NCBI GenBank assembly: GCA_030704615.1
Contig: CM060731.1
Span: 25,236,001-25,300,000, forward strand
Direction: 5' to 3'
Length of the DNA stretch: 64,000 bases
From: Takakia lepidozioides
Taxonomy: Eukaryota; Streptophyta; Takakiopsida; Takakiales; Takakiaceae
In this document: positions 1 through 12,617 of the stretch, piece by piece
How positions within the stretch are numbered: position 1 is the stretch's first letter
Layout of the letters: each line of letters begins with the position of its first letter
Position numbers and translations under genes: made by a program
Notes under the pieces: generated by a model
The model's input: only the letters and a program-made list of their open reading frames with translations
Told to the model about the DNA's origin: nothing
The model's database searches: none

Positions 1-1300
1 TGCTACAGGAGCATAGCAGACATCATGTGGACATATGGGTGTTATAGCTTATAAGTGGCCCTAACAGTTGAAAACATCATTTAACACTTAAAAGGTCCAA
101 TCGCACTAGGAATATAAGGGTTAACATTTGTCACCTTTACCCCTCCATCTAGTCTAGTCGTGGGTCAAAACTATGATTCCCCAACACCTATTCCATTCCA
201 CTGAACCCAATACTTGTTCACACCACGATGAATGACGGGGACAACGTTGCCCAAGCTTTTACCCCCCGCGCCATGCATTTGCCACGTCAAATTTTGAGAC
301 AAATCTAATCCCCGTCCCAAGTCCCACAAGGTCAAATATATTTGGCTTTAATCCCTTATATAATTAGTGGCATTTAGTGCTAACAGAGGACGAGGACTTT
401 TTGTTCAAAAACAGTACCTACGGTTGTATGCCCATTCATCCACAAGAATGAATGGTACAAAGTCATCCTTAACTACTGCATCCACATGCTCATTGAATGT
501 GGGCAACTTTCATCCTTATGCTGACAAAAGGAATCAGGTGGTCAATTCTCTAAATAGACTCCAAATAATTACCTCCCAAAAACAGGTTTGACCAGCCTGG
601 ATTTGCTCATGTTACAGTTTTTTCTGTGAGAATGTCTGAGTCCATATCATATTTAAGATGAACTTACCTCCAAAATTGAGACCCAATTAAAAGATTTTGG
701 GAAGGGTCATTTGTATATTGTGAAATTGCTCTGAGATCATCAGAAATGCCAATTAATAAGGTAGAAACACCCAAATATGAGCAGGTCTCAAAATGGACCC
801 CTACTTTTGGGGTGTAAAGTGGTCCCGCCTGCCCTTAAATGGCGACCTTACTGCCAACGGGCCGATTTAGGTTCCTTCGTGGGCATTGTGGGCCCCATGG
901 TGCTTTGTTAGATGAACAAAAACGTACTGAATACATACTGTGACCAGCGCATTTGCCAAATGGAGGCCTTTTATAGGATACCTTTTGCTCTTGTGGGCCG
1001 AGCTGTTGGGTGGGTTATTGGGCCATTTCAAGTGCACATCTCGTGCATATCAGGTCACATGTAGGCTTCATATTAGATAATATTTCAGTGAGTTATGGTA
1101 CCCTCTATAGCTCAGGCATAGCATTTTTGTGCCCTGCCACTTTGATAATATATATCAATTAGCCACTTCGTCCAAAATTCATGCAATTCAAGCCACAAGC
1201 TATTTGTTCAATTGCTCATCCAGTCATATATTTTTTCCCCTTACTGCACCAATTGTACGGGCATATCTGCTTAAGTGCTCACATTTGGGTGTAACTACCT
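1..1300. other. Gene-free stretch left of the first MULE
   Basis: No reading frame here looks like a protein. Open frames are short, of skewed composition and without recognisable motifs. The base composition is mixed and I saw no tRNA-like boxes or long repeats. It is flanking DNA of the element that starts near 1301. Confidence 0.5.
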
Positions 1301-1573
1301 TAGATGGGGCCTGGAGTTCAATGTGAGGGAGCCGGTTCAGCCAGCGTGGACCCCCCGCCCACCCCCGCGTCCGTCGCCCGCACACCTGCCGCGCGGTAGC
1401 CCTTCCCGCGCCTCATGTACCCTCTGCCAGGACATGACACATGTCCTCACCCATCCCCATCCCCATCCCGCCTCCCATCCTCACCTCATGCATGGCATCG
1501 TCCCCCATCCCCCCTGCATGCCTTCATCCTCCCCATGCCACATGCTTGCGTCCATTGCATACATGGTATCCCC
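1301..1573 (+). repeat. Left terminal inverted repeat of element 1
   Basis: Reverse-complement match to 13660-13925 over about 270 bp with only scattered differences. It is very C-rich on this strand and holds CCCCATCC-type short repeats. Proline-rich open frames across it are a product of this composition and are not genes. Confidence 0.85.
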
Positions 1574-1889
1574 AAACATACATCATGCCCTCAATTCAAA
1601 TTCGTTCTGATATCTTTTCAAATTTTAAAATGGCAAATCTGAAGAAAGAGAATGGACGTTGGGATATATGTCACGTCGTCACATACACTGCCACCCCAAT
1701 GGAGGGTTTTGCTACCCTCATTGTGCATTTCCTAGTAGAGCAGTTCTCTCCATGCGTTTCTAGCTTGCCCACATGAATTGGCAGCATTCCATTATACATG
1801 CCCAGAATATGAATGCAAAAAGGCGCGTGTGAGGATACGGCAGCGAAAGAAGACATCAGCAAACTCAGAAGCGTCTTATTTCTGTAAAC

Positions 1890-4720
1890 ATGGCTGAAGA
1901 GGTTGAACATGGCAAGATTTTGCCCCACCTTCTTTCTAATCTGCAAAGTCAGCTACAGACACCAAAAACAGGTACTTTCACACACCATGACTTGCAATGG
2001 AGGTCCCAATGGCACAGACAGATACCTGATGAGAACACAACAGAAATTGTATATATTCCTTGGAATCGGGTGGCGGACTTCATTGCTGGTGAGTCCTCCC
2101 AGAAGGAAGCCCCATGCACGTTCTGCACTCATCGACAGAAAGGCACCCCTACTGGGACTCTCCAGGCACCACGTATCAATAGTGACATGAACATTACAAG
2201 GTATGAATTCAACTTGAGCATGCCATGATTCATGAAAAATGAAATGAATGCTGCCACTACACAGGTTTTGTCCAATCCCACTAGCCATGCACTTATGCTT
2301 TCATAAGAGCGGTTCTAAAAGGCCACTCATGTTTTTGGCGTAGGTATCACTGCGCATATGGCCCACAAGACAATACCCTGAACACTGTGGAGGTAACAGA
2401 GGCTATGCGTGCGAAGAAATGGCGTGCAGGTCCACCAAAGAAAAGGGGGAGAAAGCCTACAGTGGGGCCAACATCCACAGGAAAAAAACCTAAAAGGACT
2501 ACAAACAACAAAACAGGAGAAAGCATCAAAAGAGGATACATGTGCCGATTTGTTGTCAAGCAATGCTACCTGGACCCTACTATGGCAGAGATCATTTATT
2601 ATGAGAAACAACATGTAAATGGAAGAGGTCAGATATGCCACGGACCTTCATGTCACTTGAACCAATGTGCAATGGCTCCCCATCTTAGCGATGACATGAA
2701 ATCATGGATTTTGCAAAATTTGCGTCTTGGGCTGAGCATAAACAAGATAATGGCCAAGCACACCATGCGAGTGAAGGAGTTGATGGAGCAAGGGCTGGAC
2801 GTCAGCCGTGACATTTTTCTCCTCTCCCATGACATACGGAATATTGCGAAGCTATGCGATGAGAGACATTCAAAAAACACCCAAATGATGCACAGAATGT
2901 CCGCATGTGGGTGCATGAAAATATGGCTAGTGTTTTCTACTACCAAGAAGAAAAGAACCACAAGGGTTGGACATCTAGTGACATCAAACTTGATCTTCCA
3001 TTCGTTCTTGGCATACAGACAGTGTGGCAGCGAGATCAAATGTTGAAATTTGGCCATCACCGAATTGTCGCATGCGACGCCACCTTCGGAACCAATGAGA
3101 AAAAGGTGGGATCTGTCTTTTTACTTCATTGCAATCGTTAAAGCCAGGTTTAAGGTGTATTTGCCATACTGCATCCCCACATCGTACAAATCTCATACTC
3201 ACTGCTTTCTCCATACAAATCTGCCTCAATTGTTGTACATTGATTGTTGTTTATGTAATACCCGCTATACACCATGATGGTATTCGACGAGTGGTTGAAT
3301 GGAATCCCAGTTGCATTCATCATTACAGCAAGATCAAAGGCAATCGATTTGGAGCCATGGATGTTCGCACTGAACGGGAAGCTTCAGGCAAACCAGGCAG
3401 GATGGTGCCCACATGCTTTCATTGTTGATGATGCAGATGCTGAAATAAAAGCAATCAGGTGAATCCCGATTCGCAACTTTCTGGAATTTTTGGTTTTCTT
3501 GTAAATCTCCACATTATAAAGTTGTCACATGTCTTTCTATGTCAGGGCCGTGTGGGGGCAGTCTGCAGTTTTTCTATGCCTTTGGCATGTGAGGAAAGCA
3601 TGACAAAAGAACAAAGATGCAGATTTGCGTGCATGTGTCATGCAAGATATGTCAAAAATCATGTATAGTGCTGTAAAAAGCAAGGGTGACGCAGGTGAAG
3701 CATGGGCAGTGTGCGAAGTTGTGAATTTGTGTTTCAAGTACCCCACCGTAAGTGAATTTTGTGACTACTTGGAGCAGGAGTGGGTTCCCAAAGCTAAGAT
3801 GTGGACAATGGGTTCTCGCAACATTCCACACGCAGAACAAGACACAAACGCCGCCATTGAAGCTTATCATGGCAATCTGAAGGCACGACTGAAATGCACA
3901 AAGAGCAAATTGGTTAGCAGACGAGTCGATTGGCTCATTCATGAACTCACAGTTGATTTGCTTACTCATTACTGGAATATGTCATATGCCAAAACATATG
4001 GCTTCATCCGCAACAAGCGACTCGAAGGCTTTGTGTGCAGCTCTATTTTGCTTGCCAAACAGATTCCCGATTGCAATGTGAACCTTCCGCAGATAGAAGG
4101 GGGCATCACCACTGTCAAATGTATTTGGGATGAGGGGACTACATATACGGTTCACAATCCATAGTCCAACTGGGGATGTGGTGATTGTCGGCATGCCCGC
4201 AACAGTAATATGTGTGCGCATCAGGTGAAGGTGTTGCAAATGTTGCACCCCAACTTAGAAGATGGCACCATAGCCAAATTCTGTGGAAGCCTTATTGGGA
4301 GCAGTAGAGGTGGCATTCATAGCTTGTTTGCACCACCTCAATCACCAGCTAACATGCCTTCCAAAGCACCCATGCGTCCTATCCAAAACGCATCACCATA
4401 TTCCTCCCAGAAAAGTCCAGGACTGGAATTACTGCCATGAATATCCAATGAGTTCGAGCGGGTTCTAGACATGACAAGACATAATAGGGTCTTGCAGCAA
4501 CATCTCCTTGCTATGGTTAGAGTAGCCAAAGGGAAAATTTGTGACTTGACGTGCAGCATGGACGAGGGTATTCATCATCCCCAAGAAGACCCCACTTTCA
4601 CTGAGGTTGACGATGGAGCAACCAACTCCCTTGTGAGATGGAAAGATTTGCTGGAGACGCGCGGTAGAAAGCGTCATGTGGCAAACCTGCCTGAACGGTA
4701 GAATGTAGCAAAGAGACAAT
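1890..4720 (+). pseudogene. Degenerate MULE transposase (DDE plus SWIM type), element 1
   Basis: This was the transposase of element 1. A first exon (from about 1890) is followed by an intron near 2200-2340 and then a basic, Cys-containing N-terminal region. The DDE core follows: a DATFGTN motif with the first Asp at 3075, a VDDAD motif with Asp at 3427, an LCLWHV motif near 3576-3593, and a DTNAAIEAYHG motif with Glu at 3859. The SWIM region near 4165-4230 keeps CAH but has lost one Cys. It aligns throughout with the copy at 44009-47261, including intron positions. Defects are a frameshift near 2880, a TGA at 3601 where the relative has Trp, a TAG at 4162, and an intron (3106-3258) whose expected AG acceptor reads AA. 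It cannot give a working enzyme. Confidence 0.8.
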
Positions 4721-4797
4721 TGTACGCATCTTGATGCACATGGAGGTGGGGGGGGGAGTTCAGCATGCTCCTAGTGTGCAAATGCCCTATTTGTTAT

Positions 4798-4830
4798 GCC
4801 AAGTAATAGATGGGGCCCTGGAGTTATTTG
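4798..4830 (+). repeat. Extra copy of the element 1 terminal motif
   Basis: A GCCAAGTAATAGATGGGG block followed by CCCTGGAGTT matches the right outer edge of element 1 (reverse complement of 13903-13935) for about 30 bases, including bases outside the TIR border I chose. It is either the end of a second related element nested just after the transposase or an internal terminal duplication. Confidence 0.5.
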
Positions 4831-5461
4831 ACCACAATGACATTGGTCCCAACATTTGCAATCCTAATGTTCCCATGAGCTTCATGTAAATGTTTCGTTC
4901 TCAATTGACTTTGTCTTCTGAAATTGTGTGGATATGCAGGCTACAATTACCATACATGTATGAAGTGGTTAGTGCTGAATCATGAAGGCGTGTTGATATG
5001 AAATTGCATGGATTTTGGACTGTGTTTGGTGTTAATTTTGCATGTCATGGCATGTCTAATGTGTTCTTCCCACAGGGTGTTGCATTCATTTCATTCATTC
5101 ATTCCATGCTCATCAAAAGCCTCAACAATGGATATTGCCTTGCAAACTTTGGCACATGCAACCACATTGCAAAAATAGCCGGGATACAAGACATAATTTG
5201 CCTCAACCATCCTAAAACCATGTACATTACATTGTTTCATATGCATCCTACGTAGTGGTAGAGTGGCCACCTTGAAGGCTGGCTGATAGACGGCTGCTCA
5301 CACGCATTTCAGCCATGGAAACAGGGACATGCATACAATGCAACGTACATGACAAGAGGAACCCTAAAACTTTTCAGCCATATCAAGCCTATGCATATTA
5401 CCATCCCGTATTCAGGCCGTCACCATTCATCCCATTCTAGAAATGCATAGGAATCCTATGC

Positions 5462-5870
5462 ATGTTATCATGTGATATTTCGTCGTCACCATTCATCCCA
5501 TTCATCCATATCCATGTTATCATCCGTATTCGACATCACCATTCACCACATTCATCCCATCAATCTCAACCCTATCCATATTTCATCCATAGTGCGCCAT
5601 CACCATTCATCCAATTCAGCACATTCATATCATCCTATCCATGTTATCATCCGTATTCAACATCACCATTCACCACATTCATCCCATCCATCTCAACCCT
5701 ATCCATATTTCATCCATATTGCGCCATCACCATTCATCCAATTCAGCACATTCATATCATCCTATCCATGTTATCATTCATATTCGACGTCAACATTCAT
5801 CCCATCCATTCCAACCCTATCCATGTTTCATCCATATTTCGTCGTCACCATTCATCCCGTGAGAAGAAAA
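5462..5870 (+). repeat. 127-bp tandem repeat, about three copies
   Basis: Units starting CCATGTTATCATCC recur at 5512, 5639 and 5766, a period of 127 bp, and are built from shorter CATTCATCC/CACCATTCA words. The first and last copies are partial and diverged. All three frames stay open because of the repeat composition (Ser/His/Pro/Ile-rich). I do not take them as coding. The repeat lies inside element 1. Confidence 0.85.
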
Positions 5871-7144
5871 CTGTGGATGCACTGCATGAAGTGAAAAATT
5901 GTTGTGGGCACTCTATAGGGTAAGGGCATCCACCACTGTGTAAGGGCATTCACCATTCCACCAGGGTAAGGCCCCGATGTGAAAGATAACCAAGGCTCTA
6001 GCACAATAGGATCCACAACATTCATGGACCCGATATATGAAAGTGAGCCCCGATCTCTAGCAGTGATCGGAGATAGTTCCCTGGCAGAAAGGGTAAGGCA
6101 AGGACCCTAGGCTTATGGGTGACACCATCAATGTGACCCCATTCAGGGGCAGTACTATCCCATGTTACATACCACTTCTTTCACTGGACCTAGGAAGATT
6201 ATGAGTATGCACTTACATTATAATGAAGGAACACATCAAAGCAAGATTTTCATGAGTTACAACAGATTTGGCCTCCTCTGTTCTGTGTGCAGACTGCCAT
6301 GTGCCAACCTACATACATTGATTGGCTCATTCATAAAACTTTACTTTGTAGAGTGAAAAAATTGAGTGTACATCATAATGCTCACAAATGTTGTAGACAA
6401 CTTCCTAAAGAGGCAGAGAAGGCGGCCACCAACACCCTTGACATGAAAGGGATCATGCTACAGTCTCATGTCCCTGCCTTGAATTTCCACTACAACACAC
6501 CCTATGTAATTTCGACGATTTAGTTTGACATTGGCGTTGACTGTTGTCACTTTCGACTGTTCCAACCATTTTGCAGTCAAAATTTATATTATAATATTCG
6601 AAGTGCTAGACAATCGCAAAATTTTTGACTGTAGTGAGAGACTTTGACTATCTAAAGTGAGCTGACTGAGACAACCACTTAAACAATGGCACGTGTAATC
6701 ACAATATATAAATTATATAGCAATATATACATGTGGATAATAAGAAGTAAAAACATTTAACTATTTTTTTACTGACCCATCACATTAATATTAAACTAAT
6801 CGTGTGCTGGTTAATGTTAGTGAAACAAAACAACTGAATTATGTGAACGAATGATAAACAAAACGCCTTGCTGGCAGCTATTGGATGAACGTATCAAACA
6901 TAATTTTTGCGCACTGGATGAACGTATGAATGAATGATAAAGCAACTATTGGATGAATGTATGAACGCATAGATTGATGGAAAACCCAAAATCCAGCTAT
7001 CTCTAAATACATTCATCCATCAAGAGATGTACCTATCACGTGCGTGAACAAAAGGGGGTTAATTTAATACCCCCACATACAAACTATCAGGCTGGAAAAT
7101 TTACAAAAGTATATATACATACTTTTAGAATGAAACTTCAAATG

Positions 7145-7215
7145 GGTGTATGTAGCTTGTTGGTAAGGGCTCTCCCTGTCCACCGTGGCGTCGCGGTTTC
7201 AAACTCCTCGCTTAG
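7145..7215 (+). repeat. tRNA-like sequence, probable SINE head
   Basis: An A-box-like TAGCTTGTTGGTAAG (7153-7167) and a B-box-like GCGGTTTCAAACTCC (7193-7207) have tRNA spacing and are followed by a T-rich run. There is no complete acceptor stem, so this is a tRNA-derived repeat and not a tRNA gene. Confidence 0.5.
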
Positions 7216-7288
7216 TTTTTTTTTCCCCTCATGCACTAAGCCCCACTAAGCCCTATCGCTGATGCGCGCACTATGTCCTCGTGTTGGT

Positions 7289-7656
7289 CTTAGCAGGTCA
7301 TGTTTCAATCTCTGCTCGCTCAGCTGCACCGTGGTGGTTCTCGAGGAGCGGATTTCTTAGCAGGTCATGTTTCAATCTCTACTCGCTCAGCTGCACCGTG
7401 GTGGTTCTCATGGACCAATCCGCTCCTCGCCAGGTTGGTCTTAGCAGGTCGTGCTTCAATCTCTGCTCGCTCAGCTGCACCGTGGTGGTTGTCGAGGAGC
7501 GGATTTCTTAGCAGGTCGTGTTTCAATCTCTGTTTGCTCAGCTGCACCGTGGTGGTTCTCATGGACCAATCCGCTCCTCGCCAGGTTGGTCTTAGCACGT
7601 CGTGTTTCAATCTCTGCTCGCTCAGCTGCACCGTGGTGGTTCTCATGGACCAATCC
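7289..7656 (+). repeat. Alternating 67/84-bp minisatellite
   Basis: Units begin CTTAGCAGGTC at 7289, 7356, 7440, 7507 and 7591. They share TTTCAATCTCTGCTCGCTCAG and GCTGCACCGTGGTGGTT. They alternate between a 67-bp form ending in CGAGGAGCGGATTT and an 84-bp form ending in CCAATCCGCTCCTCGCCAGG, giving a higher-order period of 151 bp. Both strands have long open frames only because of the repeat. Confidence 0.9.
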
Positions 7657-7689
7657 GACATTACCGGACTACAGACATCCACCTGTTAG

Positions 7690-7806
7690 CTGACGTGTCA
7701 CAGTGGTAAATTAACCACTGTGACATGTCAATGACGTGTCACAGAGGTAAACTAACCACTTATGACGTGTCACAATGGTAAACTGACGTGTCATAGTGGT
7801 AAAGTA
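7690..7806 (+). repeat. Short palindromic repeats with TGACGTGTCA
   Basis: TGACGTGTCA(C/T)A is repeated four times with intervening GGTAAA and AACCACT words. This includes an inverted pair CAGTGGTAAATTAACCACTG near 7702. TGACGTGTCA resembles plant bZIP-type ACGT-core sites, but its regular spacing points to a minisatellite. Confidence 0.6.
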
Positions 7807-7979
7807 ATGACTTCTGTTTTGCAATGGACACGTGTAAGCCGGTGGTCTGTGGATGATATTGGAGATTATGTCGACACGTGGCAACACTCTCAGCATGGAC
7901 ACGTGTCATGTGTCAGTGCTACGAAATGGATGGAGTGAAAAATTCAATGACTTCCGAAACCACTCGTTGAGTGATCACA

Positions 7980-8400
7980 AAATGACTCATATAGTCATTC
8001 TATGAAAACTGAGAATATACAATATCATTCACAGTGTGGTTATGTGAGTGGATGATGTCTCTCAGCAGGTCATTGGAATGATTACCCACAGAGTGGTATG
8101 TAAGTTGTTCGAGTCATCCATGGTATCTCTCTGAGTGGGAACTATGGATTGGAGTGATTACTAACAGAGTGGTGTGTAAGTGATTAGGAATACCACTGGA
8201 AGAATCCATACCACTAATACAGTAATATGTAGGTGATTACTTATACCACTATATGAGTGGTAATGTGGGCAATTGTGTGCATTTGGCTACTCCCACAGTT
8301 TTAAATTATACCACTATTACAGTGATGTGCAAGTGATTAGGAACTTGACTAGAGGAACACATACCACTAGTGTAGTGAAAGAAGTACCATTGGGGATTCA
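7980..8400 (+). repeat. Diverged short repeats around ACCACT/AGTGG
   Basis: Imperfect words such as GAGTGGTRTGTAAGTGATT and ATACCACTA recur about every 50-60 bases, on both strands. No coding frame is supported. It looks like an old decayed minisatellite inside element 1. Confidence 0.4.
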
Positions 8401-8847
8401 AGCTCCACAAAAAAGAATAGAATCCCAGAGAGTAAGTGCTAGAACACTGTCAACAAAATCCAGCCATGATAAAAGTCTGAGCCTAACTTCTACACGGCGT
8501 CTCTGCATGCATGCTAGGAACACTGAACTCATGCCTTAAGTTCATGAAGTTTTTGCCTCGGTTGTCCCACCATTGACTGGGGTCAGAAAAGTATTCATTC
8601 CACAGCTTCTCCTCGTTTTAGCTGTTACCTGGTTCTGGATACTTCCCTGTTGTCACATTGGCAGTACCATGTCAAAGTCGCTCCAAACTATCAAAGGCTC
8701 ACTCAACCAGCTAACTTGCATAATTCAACATGAAAACTTAGGGCCGATTCTGATAAGAGGGAAAAACAGGGTGAAATGTGTTGAAGAAGGTGTCTTCATT
8801 ACCAGTGCCTGAGTTTATCAATGTGCCGCTGCTGCTGCGGCTTCTAG

Positions 8848-9249
8848 TTGACCATCTACCCATGCATGTTTCTTGTAGCTATTGATCCATCTGGAACATT
8901 TCCAGCTTTGGTGATGCAACCATGCACCTCCGATGCCCTTTTCCAGGGCTACCAGGCTTGCACACGCACTGCAAACGCACACAAACATGATGTGGTCGAA
9001 CTTCACCCCTTCCCCCATCATTTGCTTTCAGGTCTCCAAAGCCCCATACAATGCCCCTGCTCTGCACACCCTGCAAGCATCACATTCCACAACACTACAT
9101 CTCATTCAGCCATAGTGTTGAACACTCCCTTGGCATCCTCAATGCTACCATATTTGGCATACATGGCCACCAGAGCAGTGTTCAGGATGACATCTGGAAC
9201 AATTGCAGATTTGATCATGTCACCAGGGAGTAATTTCATTCGCAAATAG
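8848..9249 (-). pseudogene. PPR gene relic (PLS class)
   Basis: On the minus strand, MYAKYGSIEDAKGVF is followed by a stop inside the typical MAERDVVLWN stretch. Further on, separated by frame changes, is FDHIMFVCVCSACASLVALEKG. These are hallmark P/L/S pentatricopeptide repeat sequences of plant organellar RNA-processing proteins. Only about three repeats remain, with stops and frameshifts. Close relatives lie at 32430-32890 and 34545-34975. Confidence 0.75.
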
Positions 9250-9649
9250 AAATCCTTGACTCTGTCACTTGTCCACCCCTTGGGGTTAATCAGGAGATCT
9301 GCGTTGGCTAGTCTAAGGGCGATATTGGGGCCTACACAATTCTGGAAAAACCAGACGTTTGATGTTTATTTTACTTCTGCACCAGCTGATATCCTGGAGA
9401 CATACACCATCACGATACATGTCAAACGCATGCACAGTGGCAAGTAAAGTGCATAATGCAAAAAATTACCATTTGAATTCAACGAAAATAAGACGATTGT
9501 TGACTCACAGCGCTTTTTTCAGCCCTTCGTCAAGCCTGCAATGACATACAACAAGTTCATGTCAGAAAAACCGGCAAAGGGGTTGCCCAAGCAGAGGTAG
9601 GATATGTAGAATTGTTAGATGCAAAAAGAGGGCATTCAGTATTAAAGGG

Positions 9650-12617
9650 GATGTGTGTAAATGAGGAGGCTCCAACTTCATCTTCTCTTCTGTTCTGTGG
9701 AATGTGCGCCATGAAACAATATCCGCACATGCACTCGTTGATGCTCCCATAGTGCCCACCTCACTGCCACAGACACCTTTCAATGTTGGCCAAGGCAGAG
9801 CTCTGGGTGAAGGAGCTCCGAGGGCGTTCCTTCCTCCAAAACCGAGCAAAGGGTTCGCATGCTGTACATGGGGTCTGGACGACACCATTCGTGTTACTGC
9901 AGGCACCATAACAGGCACATCGAAGCGTTTGTCAGAAGGATCCCTAATGCCCAAGGGGGCACATGCATGTGTAGCGTTGTTCATGCACTACAGGCAAGTG
10001 CACCTGTTCAGTCACAACCTCGCTTGAATGCAATTCGATTTCCATTTGAGTAAGAGCACCTAGTTCAGTGGCATTAATAACAAGGAGGGTAAGGTCTGTG
10101 GCGGCGGTGTCATGGTTACACAGACGACCGTCATGTACATGGTCGGGCATCATCGGCCCCGATGCGTTCATGTGCAAGCTTCCCTTCCACTCCAGGTGTG
10201 GGCTCAGCGTCTTGCAACAGCTTTGTTGGTGACCCGAACATCGGAGAAGTAGGCGTGACTGGAAGGGGCTGATTGTGAGCACGGTGCACGACACCACAAT
10301 CTACTTAATGAGAAGGCAAAGCCTGAGGGGGTGTTGTGACTTCACCATAATTGGAAGTCAAAACCATTCATTCGGGAATGATCGAGGTTGCGTCTAATAT
10401 CCCCCACCCGCTGCACATCAGCAATTGCAGCCATGTACGTAGCCTGCAATGCTTCATTCCCATGGTCCACATCACCTACAAAATGAACAAAACAAACAAT
10501 GAGTATAATGGCTCTATGTAAACAATGCATGGCATGATGATGCAAGGCAAATGCATTCAGGCAAAGATGGGAACAATATCACCTTCCGCGCTGAAAATCC
10601 AGCCCATGTCAATGTCTTCATGGTGTTTTAGGGTATTCTGGAAGTTCCCGATTTCTTCATGTCTCTCAGAAAGGATGCTTGTGTCAATACACCACAACGT
10701 GTCAAAACCCTTTGGATTGCAGATGGCAAAATCCCCCAAAGCTCTCCATCGAGTCATGTCTATGAATTCTTGCATATCCTTGTTCACACCATCTGCCCCG
10801 CTCGGGTCGGAATGCAACAAGTCCTCCACGCATTTGTTCGTCTCATGCATCAGATTAACTGGCAGGTATGCAAACAGGCAGGGACCAACCGACAAGAAAT
10901 TAGCTGACGCATGCTTGAGCATGGAATTGCCCTCTGGCGTTCCAACAAGTTGAACCATGACATCATGCAACCGTGTGTTTGTCGATGAAAAAACTGCATC
11001 AGTGCTACTGGCATATGACATCCAAATAGTCCTCAACACCTGCAAAATCAGCGGGCATTTCATAGGGGGCCCTGCCTTGCGGTACGATGTAAAGACTTCT
11101 CGTAGGAGCTTCGATTCGTCATCCGAGTGTTTGAAGAAAGTGGGTAGGATATCCCTTATGAACAATGGTGTAAAGAGGGGACCAACCCCACTGATGCACT
11201 TCATTTTCACGATGCCAATTGGCATCCCAGGCAGCCAACTGCTCTTGAACATACTGGTTTCTGATGGACTCCAACTCGGCTTGTCTTGTTTTTTTTTTAA
11301 ATTCAAAGCTTGAGAGGGCAGACTTGCATTCATGATAGGATGTAATGGCACTGCACTCATTGTAGACAGCTCCATAGTCAAAGGCAACGCCAGGCTTCTT
11401 TGCCCAGATAGCCATGGTCTTGAAGACATCGTCCTTCTCCTCCTCTGGTGTTGCATGCTGGTTTGCAGGGAAACAAATACAAACACATTAATATAAACCA
11501 CAACATTTCCAGCGATTATGTTGCATATTTGACCCCAAACATGAGCATGTGTGAGTGAAATGGAAAGGGAAATGAATATGTGCATGAAATATTGTAGTGT
11601 GAATTCACTTGTCGATTGATCCATCAATGGCCATATGCTGCAACCAAGTTACATTAAGCAAAGCCCTCCGCGTCAACAAGGTGCCTGAGGGACTGTTGGA
11701 ATTGAGGATTTTCCATGCTTGGGAAGGGTACATGAAGCAATCCGTAGTTGAGAAGGGTGTGAAGGCCAGGACACCGAACAGGTGCAGGTTTTTTTGGAAC
11801 CTCCATGGATGAAGTTAGAGATTTTGACTTGTTGGTAAAATATAAAATGGCGGAGGATCAGGAGCCCGTGCCCCACTGACCACTTTGTTGCTTGCTAACG
11901 ATTTGGATGCAAGCAACTTCCCTGCCTTTGAACCCCCGGTTGGAGCCCCTTTCCCAGAGTTTTCAGGAGGAAGATTACCTGATGGCAATTTTTTTCCATG
12001 GCCTACATGATGGGAGGAAAAACCCTTCCAAGTTTGCAAATGTAGAGCCCCCATGCGTTTCGGCGGTTCATCAAATGTGTCATCATCGGAGTCACCTGGA
12101 AGCTGACATGATGTGGAATGTGTCTGATAGGAAGCGTCGTCGGCGTCTGATGACAAGTCCTGGACTACCTGACTCTGCGACCTCATGGACCTCCTTCCCG
12201 ATTTCCGCTGGAGATGCTCCATTTCTTGGGACACGTCCGCCTGGGAGGCCTGGCCCTTCTTCCTATTTGTGGTTTTGCGAGGTGGCATATGTCCATGGCG
12301 CCTGAGGACATCTTCCATAATACCCTTCTGGCTTGGTTAAAAAACAGGGTACATTTTGAGGACACCTTCATCTTCCCCATGCTTCATACAACCATCCATC
12401 GTATGCAAGTTCAGTTCTTTTTATCGGCAAAAAACAGATCACAGTGTATGCATCTGTATTGTCGTCTATTAGACGCACCAGGTTCATGGACCCTTGCTCT
12501 CGTGTAGGCCTCGCATATGAGGGACTTGTATTCATCAGTATCATATGTCTCACGGTATTCCCTCCGGTTCTCTATCATTCTGCTCTCCTTCATCATGAAT
12601 GCGCAGTCTCCCAACAA
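9650..12617 (-). pseudogene. Decayed multi-exon zinc-finger gene of element 1
   Basis: A first block (about 12600-12420) reads YDTDEYKSLICEAYTRAR and then a CIHC pair. It matches the start of the minus-strand gene in element 2 (55207-54503), which has a CPFC finger. Downstream blocks are a basic/acidic low-complexity segment (12318-11900) and a longer globular segment (about 11440-10557) containing FDYGAVYNECSAITSYHECK and a region rich in Leu and Cys. Smaller pieces follow at 10480-10342 and 10297-9700. A homopolymer at 11289-11298 separates two frames that appear to belong together, so a frameshift is likely. The function is unknown. Its position and conservation suggest a MULE accessory protein. 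Exon borders are not settled. Confidence 0.45.

Noticed and set aside
1275-1776. Proline/histidine-rich open frames
   Set aside because: They lie in the C-rich TIR of element 1 and are open in several frames at once. The mirrored copy at 13.3-13.9 kb gives the same false frames.
7280-7690. Possible CRISPR-like direct repeats
   Set aside because: Units are 67 and 84 bp with no unique spacers, and the context is a plant nuclear transposon.
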